From: Phenylobacterium sp.
GTDB taxonomy: Bacteria; Pseudomonadota; Alphaproteobacteria; Caulobacterales; Caulobacteraceae
Reading direction: 5' to 3'
Assembly: GCA_020401865.1 (NCBI GenBank)
Contig: JADCAS010000010.1
Location: 1 to 46,268, forward strand
DNA: 46,268 nt
Every line of letters begins with the position of its first letter. Position 1 is the first letter of the stretch. Shown here one piece after another: positions 16,451 to 25,784 of this stretch. A model generated the notes under the pieces. It did not search any database and had not been told where the DNA came from. It saw nothing but the letters and a program-made list of their open reading frames with translations. Made by a program: the position numbers and the translations under genes.

Positions 16451-17228
16451 TCCGTACTCCCGCTTCGGCGCCGGCGTTGAACAGGGCGATGGCTTGGGCG
16501 AGGGCGGCGACAGGCTCCCCGCGCGGCACGAATTCGTGGCCGACCCACTGGCCATAGCCCTTGCGGGCGAGGAGGCCGGCGATGGCCCGCCAGTTGATCT
16601 CCTGCCGGTCATCGAGGTCGTGGCGGCCGGGGGCGCCGGCGGTGTGGACATGGCCGATCAGGTCGAGGTGGTCGGTGATGGTGCGGCTCAGATCCCCCTC
16701 CATCAGCTGCATGTGATAGCCGTCGTAGAGGAGGCGCAGGCCCGGATCCTCCAGCTGGCGGACGATTTCGGCGCCGAAGGCTGTGCGGTCGCACTGGTGG
16801 CCGGGGTGGTCGACCTTGCTGTTCAGGAGCTCCAGGAGGAGGCGCACGCCCGCCCCCTTGGCGTGTTCCACTACGGGTCCCAGGCCCTCCACGCAGGCGG
16901 CGATGGCCAGGGCGTCGGCGCCGTCGCCGATCCGCGAGCCGGAGAAGACGATCACGGCCTCGCAGCCACCCGCGGCGGCGTCATCGATCCGTCGGCGCAC
17001 CTCGTCGCGCAGGGTCGCGTGCCGGGTCGGGTCGTTGAACCCGGTCTCCAGGGCGTGGCCGCTGAGGGTGACGACGGACAGACCGAGATCCTGGGCGACG
17101 GGCCACAGGTCGTCGGGCAGCATCTCCACCCCCTGGGCGCCCGCGCCGGCGGCCCCGGCGAGCAGGGCCCTGGGATCGGTGGCGGGGTCCATGGCGAAGG
17201 ACCACCAGGCAAAGCTCTGCCGGATCAT
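16443..17228 (-). CDS. Hydroxypyruvate isomerase-family TIM barrel
   Basis: 261 residues, opening RQSFAWWSF as Hyi-family proteins do. Metal ligands are visible in LLLELLNS (Glu), LLYDGYHMQ (Asp/His), GHVHTAGAPGRHDLD (His, Asp) and GHEFVPRG (Glu). Known members convert hydroxypyruvate to tartronate semialdehyde or 3-oxo-tetronate 4-phosphates. In this operon a keto-sugar substrate is as likely. The start overlaps the Gfo/Idh/MocA stop in an ATGA, indicating translational coupling. Confidence 0.87.
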   Translation of the reverse strand: MIRQSFAWWSFAMDPATDPRALLAGAAGAGAQGVEMLPDDLWPVAQDLGLSVVTLSGHALETGFNDPTRHATLRDEVRRRIDDAAAGGCEAVIVFSGSRIGDGADALAIAACVEGLGPVVEHAKGAGVRLLLELLNSKVDHPGHQCDRTAFGAEIVRQLEDPGLRLLYDGYHMQLMEGDLSRTITDHLDLIGHVHTAGAPGRHDLDDRQEINWRAIAGLLARKGYGQWVGHEFVPRGEPVAALAQAIALFNAGAEAGVRNV

Positions 17229-18385
17229 GCGGTCTCCTGGGAAAGGGAAATCCAGGCCCCGTCCGCGGCGGCGCTGCGGACGGCGGCGGTGATGAAGGCC
17301 ACCCCCTCGACCCCCTCGCGCACCCCGGGCAGGCCGGAGAGGCGGTCGGGGGCCGCCTGGCCCGCCCGGTGGGCGAGGATGAGGTCGGCGGCGTCGGCGT
17401 AGATCTGGGCGAAGCCCTCGAGATAGCCCTCGGGGTGGCCGGCGGGCAGGCGGGTGGCCGCCTCTGCGGCGGGGGACAGGCCCGGGCCGCCCCGGCGCAG
17501 GACCTGGGGGGCCTCGCCCAGCCGGGCGAAGCGCAGGTAGTCGGGCTCTTCCTGGGACCAGTCGAGGGCGGCGTCGGCGCCGATCACCCGCAGGCGCAGG
17601 GCGTTGGAGGCGCCGATGGCCACCTGGCTGGCCCAGAGCTGGCCGCGCGCGCCGCCGGCCCAGCGCAGGCGCACCTGGACGTCGTCGTCCAGCCGGCGTC
17701 CGGCGACGAAGCGGGAGGTCTCGGCGCTGACCGCCGAGGGCGTCTCGCCGGTCACGAAGGCCGCCAGGTGGAAGGCGTGGGTGGCGATGTCCCCGAGGGC
17801 GCCGCCGGGGCCGGCCCGGTCCGGATCGCCGCGCCAGTCAGCCTGGCGGTTGCCGGGCAGATCGCGGGCCAGCCAGTCCTGGGCGTACTCGGCCTGGACC
17901 ACCCGGATCGGCCCCAGGACGCCCCGCGCCACCAGGTCCCGGGCGTGCCGGACCATGGGATAGCCGCTGTAGTTGTGGGTCAGGACGAAGGGCAGGCCGG
18001 TGCGGGCGACGAGGTCCGAGAGAGCCTTCGCCTCCTCCATCCCGGTGGTCAGGGGCTTGTCGCAGATGACCGCGATCCCCGCCTCCAGGAAGGCCCGGGC
18101 GGGGGCGAAGTGGGCGGCGTTGGGGGTGACGATGGCGACGGCGTCGATCCCGTCCGGCCGGGCCGCCTCGGCCCGGGCCATCTCCGCGAAGTCGCCATAG
18201 CTGCGGTCCGGGTCCAGCCCCAGGCCCAGGCCGAAGGCGCGGGAGCGCTCCCGGTGCGAGGAAAAGGCGCCGGCGACCAGGGTCCAGCGGTCATCCAGCC
18301 GGGCGGCCATGCGGTGGACGGCGCCGATGAAGGCGCCCTCCCCGCCGCCGACCATGCCGAGCCGGAGGCGGCGCTCAGCGGTCAA
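17225..18385 (-). CDS. Gfo/Idh/MocA-family NAD(P)-dependent oxidoreductase
   Basis: 386 residues. The N-terminal Rossmann fold has GMVGGGEGAFIG. VICDKPLTTGMEEA is the conserved (E/D)KP motif with the catalytic lysine. GGALGDIATHAFHLA supplies the catalytic Asp and His of the C-terminal domain. The family oxidises or reduces sugars and cyclitols, often at C3. Overlaps of 11 bp with the upstream barrel gene and 4 bp with the Hyi gene place it in the middle of the operon. Together with GMC and TIM-barrel enzymes it fits a sugar oxidation/elimination route of the kind known for glycoside deglycosylation (DgpA/DgpB-type logic). Confidence 0.9.
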   Translation of the reverse strand: MTAERRLRLGMVGGGEGAFIGAVHRMAARLDDRWTLVAGAFSSHRERSRAFGLGLGLDPDRSYGDFAEMARAEAARPDGIDAVAIVTPNAAHFAPARAFLEAGIAVICDKPLTTGMEEAKALSDLVARTGLPFVLTHNYSGYPMVRHARDLVARGVLGPIRVVQAEYAQDWLARDLPGNRQADWRGDPDRAGPGGALGDIATHAFHLAAFVTGETPSAVSAETSRFVAGRRLDDDVQVRLRWAGGARGQLWASQVAIGASNALRLRVIGADAALDWSQEEPDYLRFARLGEAPQVLRRGGPGLSPAAEAATRLPAGHPEGYLEGFAQIYADAADLILAHRAGQAAPDRLSGLPGVREGVEGVAFITAAVRSAAADGAWISLSQETA

Positions 18386-19424
18386 GGCCGAGCATCCGGC
18401 GGTTGGCGGCGGCGTCTGCGCCTGTGGCGACGAAGTCGTCGAAGCTCTTGCCGGTCACGTTGATGATGTGGTCGCGGATGAAGGGCGCCCCCTCCCGGGC
18501 GCCGTCCTCGGGCGCCTTGAGGGCGCACTCCCACTCCAGCACCGCCCAGCCCGAATAGCCGTACTGGGCGAACTTGGAGAAGATGGCGCGGAAATCGACC
18601 TGTCCGTCGCCCAGGGAGCGGAATCGGCCGGCGCGCTCCTTCCAGGGCTGGTAGCCGGAATAGACGCCCTGGCGGCCCGTGGGCCGGAACTCGGCGTCCT
18701 TCACGTGGAACATCCGGATCCGCTCATGGTAGAGGTCGATGTACTCCAGATAGTCCAGCTGCTGCAGCATGAAGTGGCTGGGGTCATAGAGCAGGCAGGC
18801 CCGGGGATGGTGATCCACCCGGTCCCAGAACATCTCGACCGTCGCCCCGTCGAACAGGTCCTCGCTGGGATGCACCTCGTAGCAGAGGTCCACCCCGGCC
18901 TCCTCGTAGGCGTCGAGGATGGGCCGCCAGCGCCGGGCCAGCTCGTCGAAGGCCTCTTCCACCAGGCCCGCAGGGCGCTGGGGATAGGGGTAGAAGTAGG
19001 GCCAGGCCAGGGCGCCCGAGAAGGTGACGCTGGCGGGCAGGCCCATCCGGCGCGAGGCCTTGGCGCCCATCAGCACCTGGTCCACCGCCCAGGCCTGGCG
19101 GGCCTTGGGATTGCCGCGCACGGCGGAGGGGACCCCGCCGTCGAACATCTCGTCATAGGCCGGGTGCACCGCCACCAGCTGGCCCTGCATGTGGGTGGAC
19201 AGCTCGGAGACCTCCAGGCCGAGGTCGGCCAGCATGCCCTTGACCTCGTCGCAGTAGGCGTCGCTCTCGGCGGCGAGCTTCAGGTCGAACAGGCGCCGGT
19301 CCCAGGTGGGGATCTGCACGCCCTTGTACCCCATGTCCGCCACCCAGCGGCCGATGGCCGGCAGGCTATTGAACGGCGCCTCGTCCCCGGCGAACTGGGC
19401 GAGGAAGATCCCCGGTCCCTTCAT
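18375..19424 (-). CDS. Sugar phosphate isomerase/epimerase TIM barrel (long form)
   Basis: 349 residues from the ATG at 19424, chosen over GTG 19430 because GGGGA is better spaced. The chain has TIM-barrel markers GVQIPTWDRRLFD, VDLCYEVHPSEDLFDG (Glu), LLYDPSHFMLQQLDY (Asp, His), MFHVKDAEFRPTG (His, Asp) and GWAVLEWECA (Glu). This long subgroup, with an inserted YSGYQPWKERAGRFRSLGDG loop, is common in sugar-catabolic clusters. It is the first gene of the leftward operon, and the promoter should lie in the 70-bp gap at 19425-19494 before kynB ends. Confidence 0.87.
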   Translation of the reverse strand: MKGPGIFLAQFAGDEAPFNSLPAIGRWVADMGYKGVQIPTWDRRLFDLKLAAESDAYCDEVKGMLADLGLEVSELSTHMQGQLVAVHPAYDEMFDGGVPSAVRGNPKARQAWAVDQVLMGAKASRRMGLPASVTFSGALAWPYFYPYPQRPAGLVEEAFDELARRWRPILDAYEEAGVDLCYEVHPSEDLFDGATVEMFWDRVDHHPRACLLYDPSHFMLQQLDYLEYIDLYHERIRMFHVKDAEFRPTGRQGVYSGYQPWKERAGRFRSLGDGQVDFRAIFSKFAQYGYSGWAVLEWECALKAPEDGAREGAPFIRDHIINVTGKSFDDFVATGADAAANRRMLGLDR

Positions 19425-19494
19425 GGTCACTCCCCGAATGCTCTTTGCTTCGCGGCCAAACTAGCACGCCCGGCGCGCAGGGCGAGAGGGGCCG

Positions 19495-20145
19495 TCAGAG
19501 GTCGCGCAGCACGGCCCTTACGGGCGAGGCGTCGGCGCCGGACAGGCGCAGGGGCGGGGCGATCAGTTCGTAAGCCCCATCGTGGACATCGTCGAAGACC
19601 AGCCCCTCCAGCACCGCCATGCGCCAGCGGCCCAGGGCCCGGTGGCTGACCAGGTCCTTGGCGTCCTCCGGGTCCAGGGAAGGCCCGTCGATCCCCAAGA
19701 GGACGATGCCGGCGGCGCCCAGGGCCTCCACCAGGTCCGGCGAAGGGGTGCGGAAGTGCGTCGGCCAGGCCTCATGGGGGAAGGCGTCGAAGGTGCGCAG
19801 CAGCACCCGGCGGGTCCCCGGGGCGAGGCGCGGCAGGACCTCGTCGGCGGCGATCCGCTCCGGTCCCTCCGTCACCGACAAGAGCTGGGCCGGGCCGAGG
19901 TAGGGGACAAGGTCCACGGCGTCGATCGCTGCGCCGGCGGCGTCGAAGTGGAGGGGGGCGTCGGCGTGGGCGCCCGAATGGGTCGACAGGGTCAGGCGCG
20001 AGACATTCACCGGACAGTCCCCGTCCAGGACCCATGTCCGCTCCAGGCCGAAGGGGGTGTCGCCGGGCCAGACCGGCAGGTCTGGCCGCAGGGGCTGAGA
20101 GATGTCGTACAGCCGGCGGCCGGCCTCGTCCCGGGGGGCGTTCAT
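19495..20145 (-). CDS. kynB: Kynurenine formamidase (cyclase family)
   Basis: 216 residues. YDISQPLRPDLPVWPGDTPF at the N-terminus and THSGAHADAPLHF (metal-binding HxGxHxD) are diagnostic of KynB-type formamidases. It hydrolyses N-formylkynurenine to kynurenine and formate. The C-terminal GIDGPSLDPEDAKDLVSH also fits. The start overlaps the kynU stop in an ATGA, so the two are co-translated. Tryptophan 2,3-dioxygenase (kynA), which makes the substrate, is not in the window. Confidence 0.92.
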   Translation of the reverse strand: MNAPRDEAGRRLYDISQPLRPDLPVWPGDTPFGLERTWVLDGDCPVNVSRLTLSTHSGAHADAPLHFDAAGAAIDAVDLVPYLGPAQLLSVTEGPERIAADEVLPRLAPGTRRVLLRTFDAFPHEAWPTHFRTPSPDLVEALGAAGIVLLGIDGPSLDPEDAKDLVSHRALGRWRMAVLEGLVFDDVHDGAYELIAPPLRLSGADASPVRAVLRDL

Positions 20146-21410
20146 GTGACCCTCTGCTTCTCGGCGAAGGCCGGGTTGCGCCAGGCGCCGGTCTCCATGA
20201 CCCGGGCGAAACGGTCCGCCGCAGCCCAGACATCCGCCCGGCGCAGGAAGAGGGGCGAAAAGCCCAGGCGCATCAGGTCCGGGGCCCGGAAGTCGCCGAT
20301 CACGCCGGCGGCGATCAGGGCCTGCACCACCGGGTAGGCCTGGGGGTGGGCGAAGGACAGGTGGCCGCCCCGGGCCTCCCGCCGGGCCGGGGAGACGCAG
20401 GTGAAGCCGTGCGCCTCCAGCGCCGGCGCCGCCCGAGCGAGGAAGAGGTCGGAGAGGGTCCGGGACCGCGCGAGAAGGGCGGCGGGTTGCAGGCCTTCGA
20501 ACACCTCCAGGGCCGCATGCAGGGCCGTCAGGGACAGGATGGGAGGGGTCCCGGCCATGAGACGGGCGGCGCCGGAGGCGGGCGCGTAGTCCGGCGCGAA
20601 ATCGAAGGGGCGCTTATGCCCCATCCAGCCCGACAGGGGATTGGCGAAGGCCTCGTGGTGGCGGCGGGCGAGGAAGGCGAAGGCCGGCGCCCCGGGTCCG
20701 CCGTTCAGGTACTTGTATCCGCAGCCCACCGCCATGTCCGCGCCGGCTGCGGCGAGGCCGATGGGCGCGAGGCCTGCGGTGTGGCTGAGGTCCCAGAGGG
20801 TCAGGACGCCCGCCTCGGCGGCCTGGCAGGACAGGCCGGACAGGTCCGCCAGGGCGCCGGTGCGATAGTCCGCGTGACTCAGCACCAGCAGGGCGACGTC
20901 GTTCGAGAGCGCTCTGGCGATCTCGTGATGCGGAACGATCCGTATACGGATATCGGGCCTCAGGCGGGACAGACCCTGGAGCATGTAGCCGTCCGTGGGA
21001 AAGTCCATCTCGGCCGCCAGGAGGACCTTCCGGTCCGGGCTCAGGGCCAGGGCGCCCGCCGCCAGCTTGAAGAGATTCACCGAGACCGAGTCGGCGCAGG
21101 CCACCTCATCGGGATCAGCGCCGATCAAGGGGGCGATGCGGGTCGCGGTGCGGGTCGGCAGGCCAATCCAGTCATCGTCGTTCCAGCCGCGCACCAGGGA
21201 CCGGCCCCACTCGCCCGCAGTCGCCCTGCGGACCGCCGCCTCGGACGCGCGCGGCAGGGACCCGAGGGAGTTTCCGTCCAGGTAGACGATCCCGGCGGGC
21301 AGGCGGAATCGCCCCGTCAGGGCAGAGAGGGGATCCGCCCGGTCGAGCCTGTGGCAGGCGGCGAGGCTGTCCGGAACCGGCTCCGGGGCGAGTTCCGGGA
21401 TCGGGGCCAT
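20142..21410 (-). CDS. kynU: Kynureninase
   Basis: 422 residues. VYLDGNSLGSLP near the N-terminus and GCGYKYLNGGPGAPAF, whose lysine binds PLP, are kynureninase hallmarks. GWMGHKRPFDF contributes to the substrate pocket. It cleaves kynurenine to anthranilate and alanine. The start shares one base with the stop of the upstream PHP-domain gene (TGATG), and the stop overlaps kynB, giving the order PHP gene, kynU, kynB on one transcript. Confidence 0.94.
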   Translation of the reverse strand: MAPIPELAPEPVPDSLAACHRLDRADPLSALTGRFRLPAGIVYLDGNSLGSLPRASEAAVRRATAGEWGRSLVRGWNDDDWIGLPTRTATRIAPLIGADPDEVACADSVSVNLFKLAAGALALSPDRKVLLAAEMDFPTDGYMLQGLSRLRPDIRIRIVPHHEIARALSNDVALLVLSHADYRTGALADLSGLSCQAAEAGVLTLWDLSHTAGLAPIGLAAAGADMAVGCGYKYLNGGPGAPAFAFLARRHHEAFANPLSGWMGHKRPFDFAPDYAPASGAARLMAGTPPILSLTALHAALEVFEGLQPAALLARSRTLSDLFLARAAPALEAHGFTCVSPARREARGGHLSFAHPQAYPVVQALIAAGVIGDFRAPDLMRLGFSPLFLRRADVWAAADRFARVMETGAWRNPAFAEKQRVT

Positions 21411-22873
21411 CAGCGGACCTTGATGAACACCGGGTTGGCGTAGAACCAGAGGTCGTCCCAGGGGTTCTCGCCGGGGACGTCCATGGCCGGCTCGGCCTCG
21501 TCTGTCCCCGTTCCGCGCAAGCGGATGTAGCCGGAGGCCTGGACATTGCGCAGGGTGGTGGTCAGGGTGATGACCTCGCCCTCGCGGACCCAGTCGGCGG
21601 AGGTGAAGCGACGCTCGACACGGGCGGTGGGGTTCTCGTCGGCGGAGCGGCGGGGCGCCGGACCGGTCAGGTCGCCGCGGATCAGGTCAATCCGCTTCAC
21701 CTCCGGGGTGCGCCCGCCAAAGTTCTCGCCGGAGGGATCCCGGACCCTCAAGGTGATGCGGACATCCTGCCCCCGCGCGAGGGTCACCTCGCCGCCGATC
21801 CCCGCCGCCGGGCCGCCCCGGGCCACCGGGCGGACCTCCAGGTCGACAGAAGACACGAGGTCTCCCGTCGCCACGAAGACTCGGCCGGCGCGCAGGCCAT
21901 CCAGGATATCGTCGGGGGACTTGCGGGCGCGGACATAGGTCTTGGCGTACTCGCCCGGCCAGAAGTCGATCCCCCCGTCCGTATAGTGACGGTGGGAATC
22001 CGACGTCGCCGTGATCCACCAGCGGCGGCCCTCGCCCAGCATGGAGTCCCAGAAGCCGCCGACCCGGGCGGTCATCTGATCGAAGCCGCCGTAGGTGGGA
22101 TGCTGTCGGTAGGCGCCTCTCTTCTCCTCCGTGCGCGGCGACCCGTCAGGATTGAGGCCTCCCGCCTGGTGGCCGGGCGCGCCCTCCATCCCGACAGAGA
22201 CCTGCGGCGCCGCATCGTTCCAGTCGCGCAGTTCAGCCGGGGTCGTCTGGCCATATTGGCCCAGCCCCTTGGCCGAGCGGGAAGGATGGTGGGCGATGAC
22301 CACGGGCGGGCGCGGCAGGGCCTTCATGTAGGTGAGGGCCTCGACCATCCGGCTTTCCTTGTCCCGCGCCGGGTCCGTCGGCCAGGCCTCGAACTTGTCG
22401 AAGCGATGCTCAAGATCCGTCAGGTCGTCCCGCTCCGCAGGCGTGGAGGGCACGATGATGCTGGAGTGGTCGGCGCCGGGGGTGTTCAGCTCCAGGCCGA
22501 AGAAGAGGATCAGGTCGGGAACCTCCTGACGGGCCTTGAGGACCTCGGGATAGGCGAGGTCCCGGTTGACGCGGGAGTGGTTCGGGCCCCCATGGTCCGT
22601 CGCCGCCATCCAGGCCAGGCCGTACTTGCGGGCCATGCGGGCGTTGGTGGGGATGGTGTTGCTGGAGTCCCCGCCGATCACCGGCTCCGGTGGTTGGGCG
22701 GGATCCGCAGCCGGCTTCCAGTCGACGCTGAACTGGGAGTGGACATGGTGATCCCCCGCCAGCCAAGTCCGGCCATCGCCATGACCGCCATGGGGCGAGC
22801 CCGTCTCATGCGCCAGGGCAGGGGCGGCCAGGGCGAGCCCAAGGGCGGAGATCAGCAGTCGGTTCAGGCGCAT
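21410..22873 (-). CDS. Exported PHP-domain metallohydrolase-like protein
   Basis: 487 residues from the ATG at 22873, which gives a clean signal peptide (LLISALGLALAAPALA followed by HE). The mature part begins with a His/Gly-rich GSPHGGHGDG stretch. GDHHVHSQFS is the first PHP metal motif. AATDHGGPNHSR, LFFGLELNTPGADHS, VVIAHHPSRSAKG and TATSDSHRHY provide further His/Asp/Glu ligands. A C-terminal beta-rich domain follows (about residues 330-487). Exported PHP proteins are presumed periplasmic phosphoesterases or hydrolases. Its single-base overlap with kynU is odd because no role in tryptophan breakdown is known for the family. Confidence 0.8.
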   Translation of the reverse strand: MRLNRLLISALGLALAAPALAHETGSPHGGHGDGRTWLAGDHHVHSQFSVDWKPAADPAQPPEPVIGGDSSNTIPTNARMARKYGLAWMAATDHGGPNHSRVNRDLAYPEVLKARQEVPDLILFFGLELNTPGADHSSIIVPSTPAERDDLTDLEHRFDKFEAWPTDPARDKESRMVEALTYMKALPRPPVVIAHHPSRSAKGLGQYGQTTPAELRDWNDAAPQVSVGMEGAPGHQAGGLNPDGSPRTEEKRGAYRQHPTYGGFDQMTARVGGFWDSMLGEGRRWWITATSDSHRHYTDGGIDFWPGEYAKTYVRARKSPDDILDGLRAGRVFVATGDLVSSVDLEVRPVARGGPAAGIGGEVTLARGQDVRITLRVRDPSGENFGGRTPEVKRIDLIRGDLTGPAPRRSADENPTARVERRFTSADWVREGEVITLTTTLRNVQASGYIRLRGTGTDEAEPAMDVPGENPWDDLWFYANPVFIKVR

Positions 22874-22952
22874 GGCGGAATTCCGTGAGGGGAGTCGGGT
22901 GCACACCGGGACGGAAACCGGATCGCATGACGGGCGCATGACGGCGGGAGGC

Positions 22953-25733
22953 TCAATGCGCATCATCCCAGTTGGCCGCGGCGTTCACCTCGACCTTCAG
23001 GGGTACGGTGAGGGCGACGGCGGGCTCGGCGGCGCCCGCCATGATCCGGCGGATCACCTCACCGGCGGCGGCGGCCTCCGCCTCAGGGGCCTCGAAGACG
23101 AGTTCGTCGTGGACCTGCAGGAGCATCCGGGTCTGCAGGCCGGCGGCGTCGAGGGCCGCCGGCATCCGGATCATGGCCCGGCGGATGATGTCCGCCGAGG
23201 CGCCCTGCAGAGGGGCGTTGATCGCCGCGCGGTCGCCGAAGGCCCGCTCAGCCTGGCTGCGCGCCTGGACCGCCGGGATGTGGACCCGCCGGCCGAAGAG
23301 AGTGGTCACATAACCCTGCCGCCGCGCGGTCTCCCGCGCCTGGTCCATATAGGCCCGGATTCCGGGGAATCGCTCGAAATAGGTGCGGATATAGTCCGCC
23401 GCCTCGTCCCTGGGGATGGACAGCTGGGCGGCCAGACCGAAGGCGGAAATGCCGTAGACGATGCCGAAGTTGATCGCCTTGGCCCGCCGACGGATCTCGG
23501 CGGGCATGCCCTCGACGGGAACGCCGAACACTTCGGAGGCCGTCAGGGCGTGGATGTCCAGGTCCCGGGCGAAGGCGTCCTTGAGCTGGGGAATGTCGCC
23601 CACGTGGGCCAGGAGGCGCAGTTCGATCTGGCTGTAGTCGGCGCTGATCAGGACGCGACCCGGATCGGCGACGAAGGCCTGCCGGATCTTGCGCCCCTCC
23701 TCCGTGCGGATGGGGATGTTCTGCAGATTGGGGTCAGTGGACGACAGCCGGCCCGTGGTCGTGGACGCCAGGGCGTAGGAGGTGTGGACCCGGCCGGTGG
23801 AGGGCGCGATGGCCGCGGCCAGGGCGTCGGTGTAGGTGCCCTTGAGCTTTGACAGCTGGCGCCAGTCCAGCAGGACCCGGGGCAGGGCGTGGCCCTCGGC
23901 GGCCAGCTCCTCAAGCACCGAGGCGTCGGTGCCCTGGGCGCCCGTGGCGGTGGTGCGGCGGGATTCCAGACCCATCTGGCCATAGAGCACCTCGCCCACC
24001 TGCTTGGGGCTGCCGAGGTTGAAAGGATGTCCGGCTAGCCTGTGGGCCTCGGCCTCCAGCTCCCCCATCCGCACCGAGAAGTCGTTGGACAGCCGGCGCA
24101 GGCGGTCGGGATCGATGCGCACCCCGGCGTTCTCCATCGCCGCCAGCACCGGGGGCATGGGCCGCTCCAGGGTCTCGTAGACCGTCAGCAGGCCCTCCTG
24201 GCGCAGCCGGGGGCGAAGGACCCTGAAGAGGCGCAGGGTGACGTCGGCGTCCTCGGCGGCGTAGGCGGTGGCCGGCTCCAGGGCGACGTGGCGGAAACTC
24301 TTCTGCGACTTGCCGGTCCCGGCCACCTGCTTGAACGGGATGGGCGAGTGTCCCAGGTGCAGGCGGGACAGCTCGTCCATGCCATGACCGTGCAGCCCGC
24401 CCTCCAGGACATAGCTGATCAGCATGGTGTCCTCGATGGGCGCCACGCAGATCCCGTAGCGCGACAGGACCCCCAGGTCGTACTTGGCGTTCTGGCCGAC
24501 CTTGAGGACGGAGGGGTCCTCCAGGAGGGGCTTGAGGGCCGCCAGCGCAGCCTCCATCGGAATCTGGGTCAGGTCGCCGGGAGCGTCGAGGGCGAGTCCG
24601 GGCTCAGGCTCGTGGGCGAGCGGAATGTAGCAGGCCTCGCCGGGCCCCGTGGCCAGGGAGACCCCCACCAGACCGGCCGTGGCCGAGCCCAGGGCGTCGG
24701 TCTCGGTATCGAAGGCGATGACGCCGGCGGCCCTTGCCCGGGCGATCCAGACCTCCAGGGTGGGAAGGTCGCGGACACAGGCGTAGGCGGAGGCGTCCAC
24801 CGGCTCGGACGCGGCCGTCTGGTCGGCGGCGGTCTGGGCCTTCGCCGCAAGGTGCGCCCCGGCGACCCGTCGGCCCAGGGTGTTGAGCTCCATCTCCTGG
24901 AGGAAGGCGGCCAGGGCGTCGGGGTCGGGGTCGGCCACCGCCAGCGCTTCGAGGGGCGAGGGCAGGGGCGCCTGGTCGTCCAGCTGGACCAGCTGGCGGG
25001 ACAGGCGGATCTGGTCGGCGTGCTCCAGGAGGATCTGTCGGCGCTTCTCCTGGCGGATCTCCCCGGCGCGGGCGAGCAGCGTCTCCAGGTCGCCGTACTC
25101 GTTGATCAGCAGGGCCGCCGTCTTGACCCCGATGCCGGGTGCGCCGGGGACATTGTCGACGGGATCGCCGCAGAGGGCCTGGACCTCGACCACCTTGTCC
25201 GGAAGGACCCCGAACTTCTCGACCACCTGTTCGGGACCGATCCGGACGTTCTTCATGGTGTCGAGCATGGTGACGCGCGCGCCCACCAGCTGCATCAGGT
25301 CCTTGTCGGAGGAGATGATGGTCACCTCGCCGCCGGCCTCGCGCACCTGGCGGGCGTAGGCGGCGATCAGGTCGTCGGCCTCGTATCCCGGCTGCTCCAG
25401 GGCGTGGACTCCGAAGGCCCGGGTCGCCTCCCTGACGAGGGGAAACTGGGGAACGAGGTCCTCCGGCGCGGGTGGACGGTGCGCCTTGTATTCCGGGTAG
25501 ATCTTGTTCCGGAAGGTCTTCTCGGAATGGTCGAAGACCACCGCCAGGTGCGTCGGCGCATCCGGCTGGGCCTTCATGTCCACCAGCAGCTTCCACAGCA
25601 TGTTGCAGAAGCCGGACACGGCGCCGATCGGCAGGCCGTCGGACTTGCGGGTCAGGGGCGGCAGGGCGTGGAAGGCCCGGAAGATGAATCCGGAGCCATC
25701 GACGAGGTAGAGGCGGAGGGGGGCGTCGCTCAT
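22953..25733 (-). CDS. polA: DNA polymerase I
   Basis: 926 residues from the ATG at 25733 (GGGGG upstream). All three domains are present. The 5' nuclease has YLVDGSGFIFRAFHALPPL and VDNVPGAPGIGVKTA. The 3'-5' proofreading domain keeps its catalytic residues (FDTETDALG, GQNAKYDLGVL, YAAEDADVTLRL). The polymerase domain has SADYSQIELRLLAHV (motif A), RRRAKAINFGIVYG (motif B) and LLQVHDELVFEAP (motif C). It performs gap filling, Okazaki primer removal and repair synthesis. Length is normal. It is co-directional with the zinc-finger gene 51 bp upstream and with the PHP-kynUB genes 79 bp downstream. Confidence 0.97.
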   Translation of the reverse strand: MSDAPLRLYLVDGSGFIFRAFHALPPLTRKSDGLPIGAVSGFCNMLWKLLVDMKAQPDAPTHLAVVFDHSEKTFRNKIYPEYKAHRPPAPEDLVPQFPLVREATRAFGVHALEQPGYEADDLIAAYARQVREAGGEVTIISSDKDLMQLVGARVTMLDTMKNVRIGPEQVVEKFGVLPDKVVEVQALCGDPVDNVPGAPGIGVKTAALLINEYGDLETLLARAGEIRQEKRRQILLEHADQIRLSRQLVQLDDQAPLPSPLEALAVADPDPDALAAFLQEMELNTLGRRVAGAHLAAKAQTAADQTAASEPVDASAYACVRDLPTLEVWIARARAAGVIAFDTETDALGSATAGLVGVSLATGPGEACYIPLAHEPEPGLALDAPGDLTQIPMEAALAALKPLLEDPSVLKVGQNAKYDLGVLSRYGICVAPIEDTMLISYVLEGGLHGHGMDELSRLHLGHSPIPFKQVAGTGKSQKSFRHVALEPATAYAAEDADVTLRLFRVLRPRLRQEGLLTVYETLERPMPPVLAAMENAGVRIDPDRLRRLSNDFSVRMGELEAEAHRLAGHPFNLGSPKQVGEVLYGQMGLESRRTTATGAQGTDASVLEELAAEGHALPRVLLDWRQLSKLKGTYTDALAAAIAPSTGRVHTSYALASTTTGRLSSTDPNLQNIPIRTEEGRKIRQAFVADPGRVLISADYSQIELRLLAHVGDIPQLKDAFARDLDIHALTASEVFGVPVEGMPAEIRRRAKAINFGIVYGISAFGLAAQLSIPRDEAADYIRTYFERFPGIRAYMDQARETARRQGYVTTLFGRRVHIPAVQARSQAERAFGDRAAINAPLQGASADIIRRAMIRMPAALDAAGLQTRMLLQVHDELVFEAPEAEAAAAGEVIRRIMAGAAEPAVALTVPLKVEVNAAANWDDAH

Positions 25734-25784
25734 GGCCCCCATCCTAGAGGGCGGCGGCGGGCCGGTCGATCCTGGGTTCGCGGC

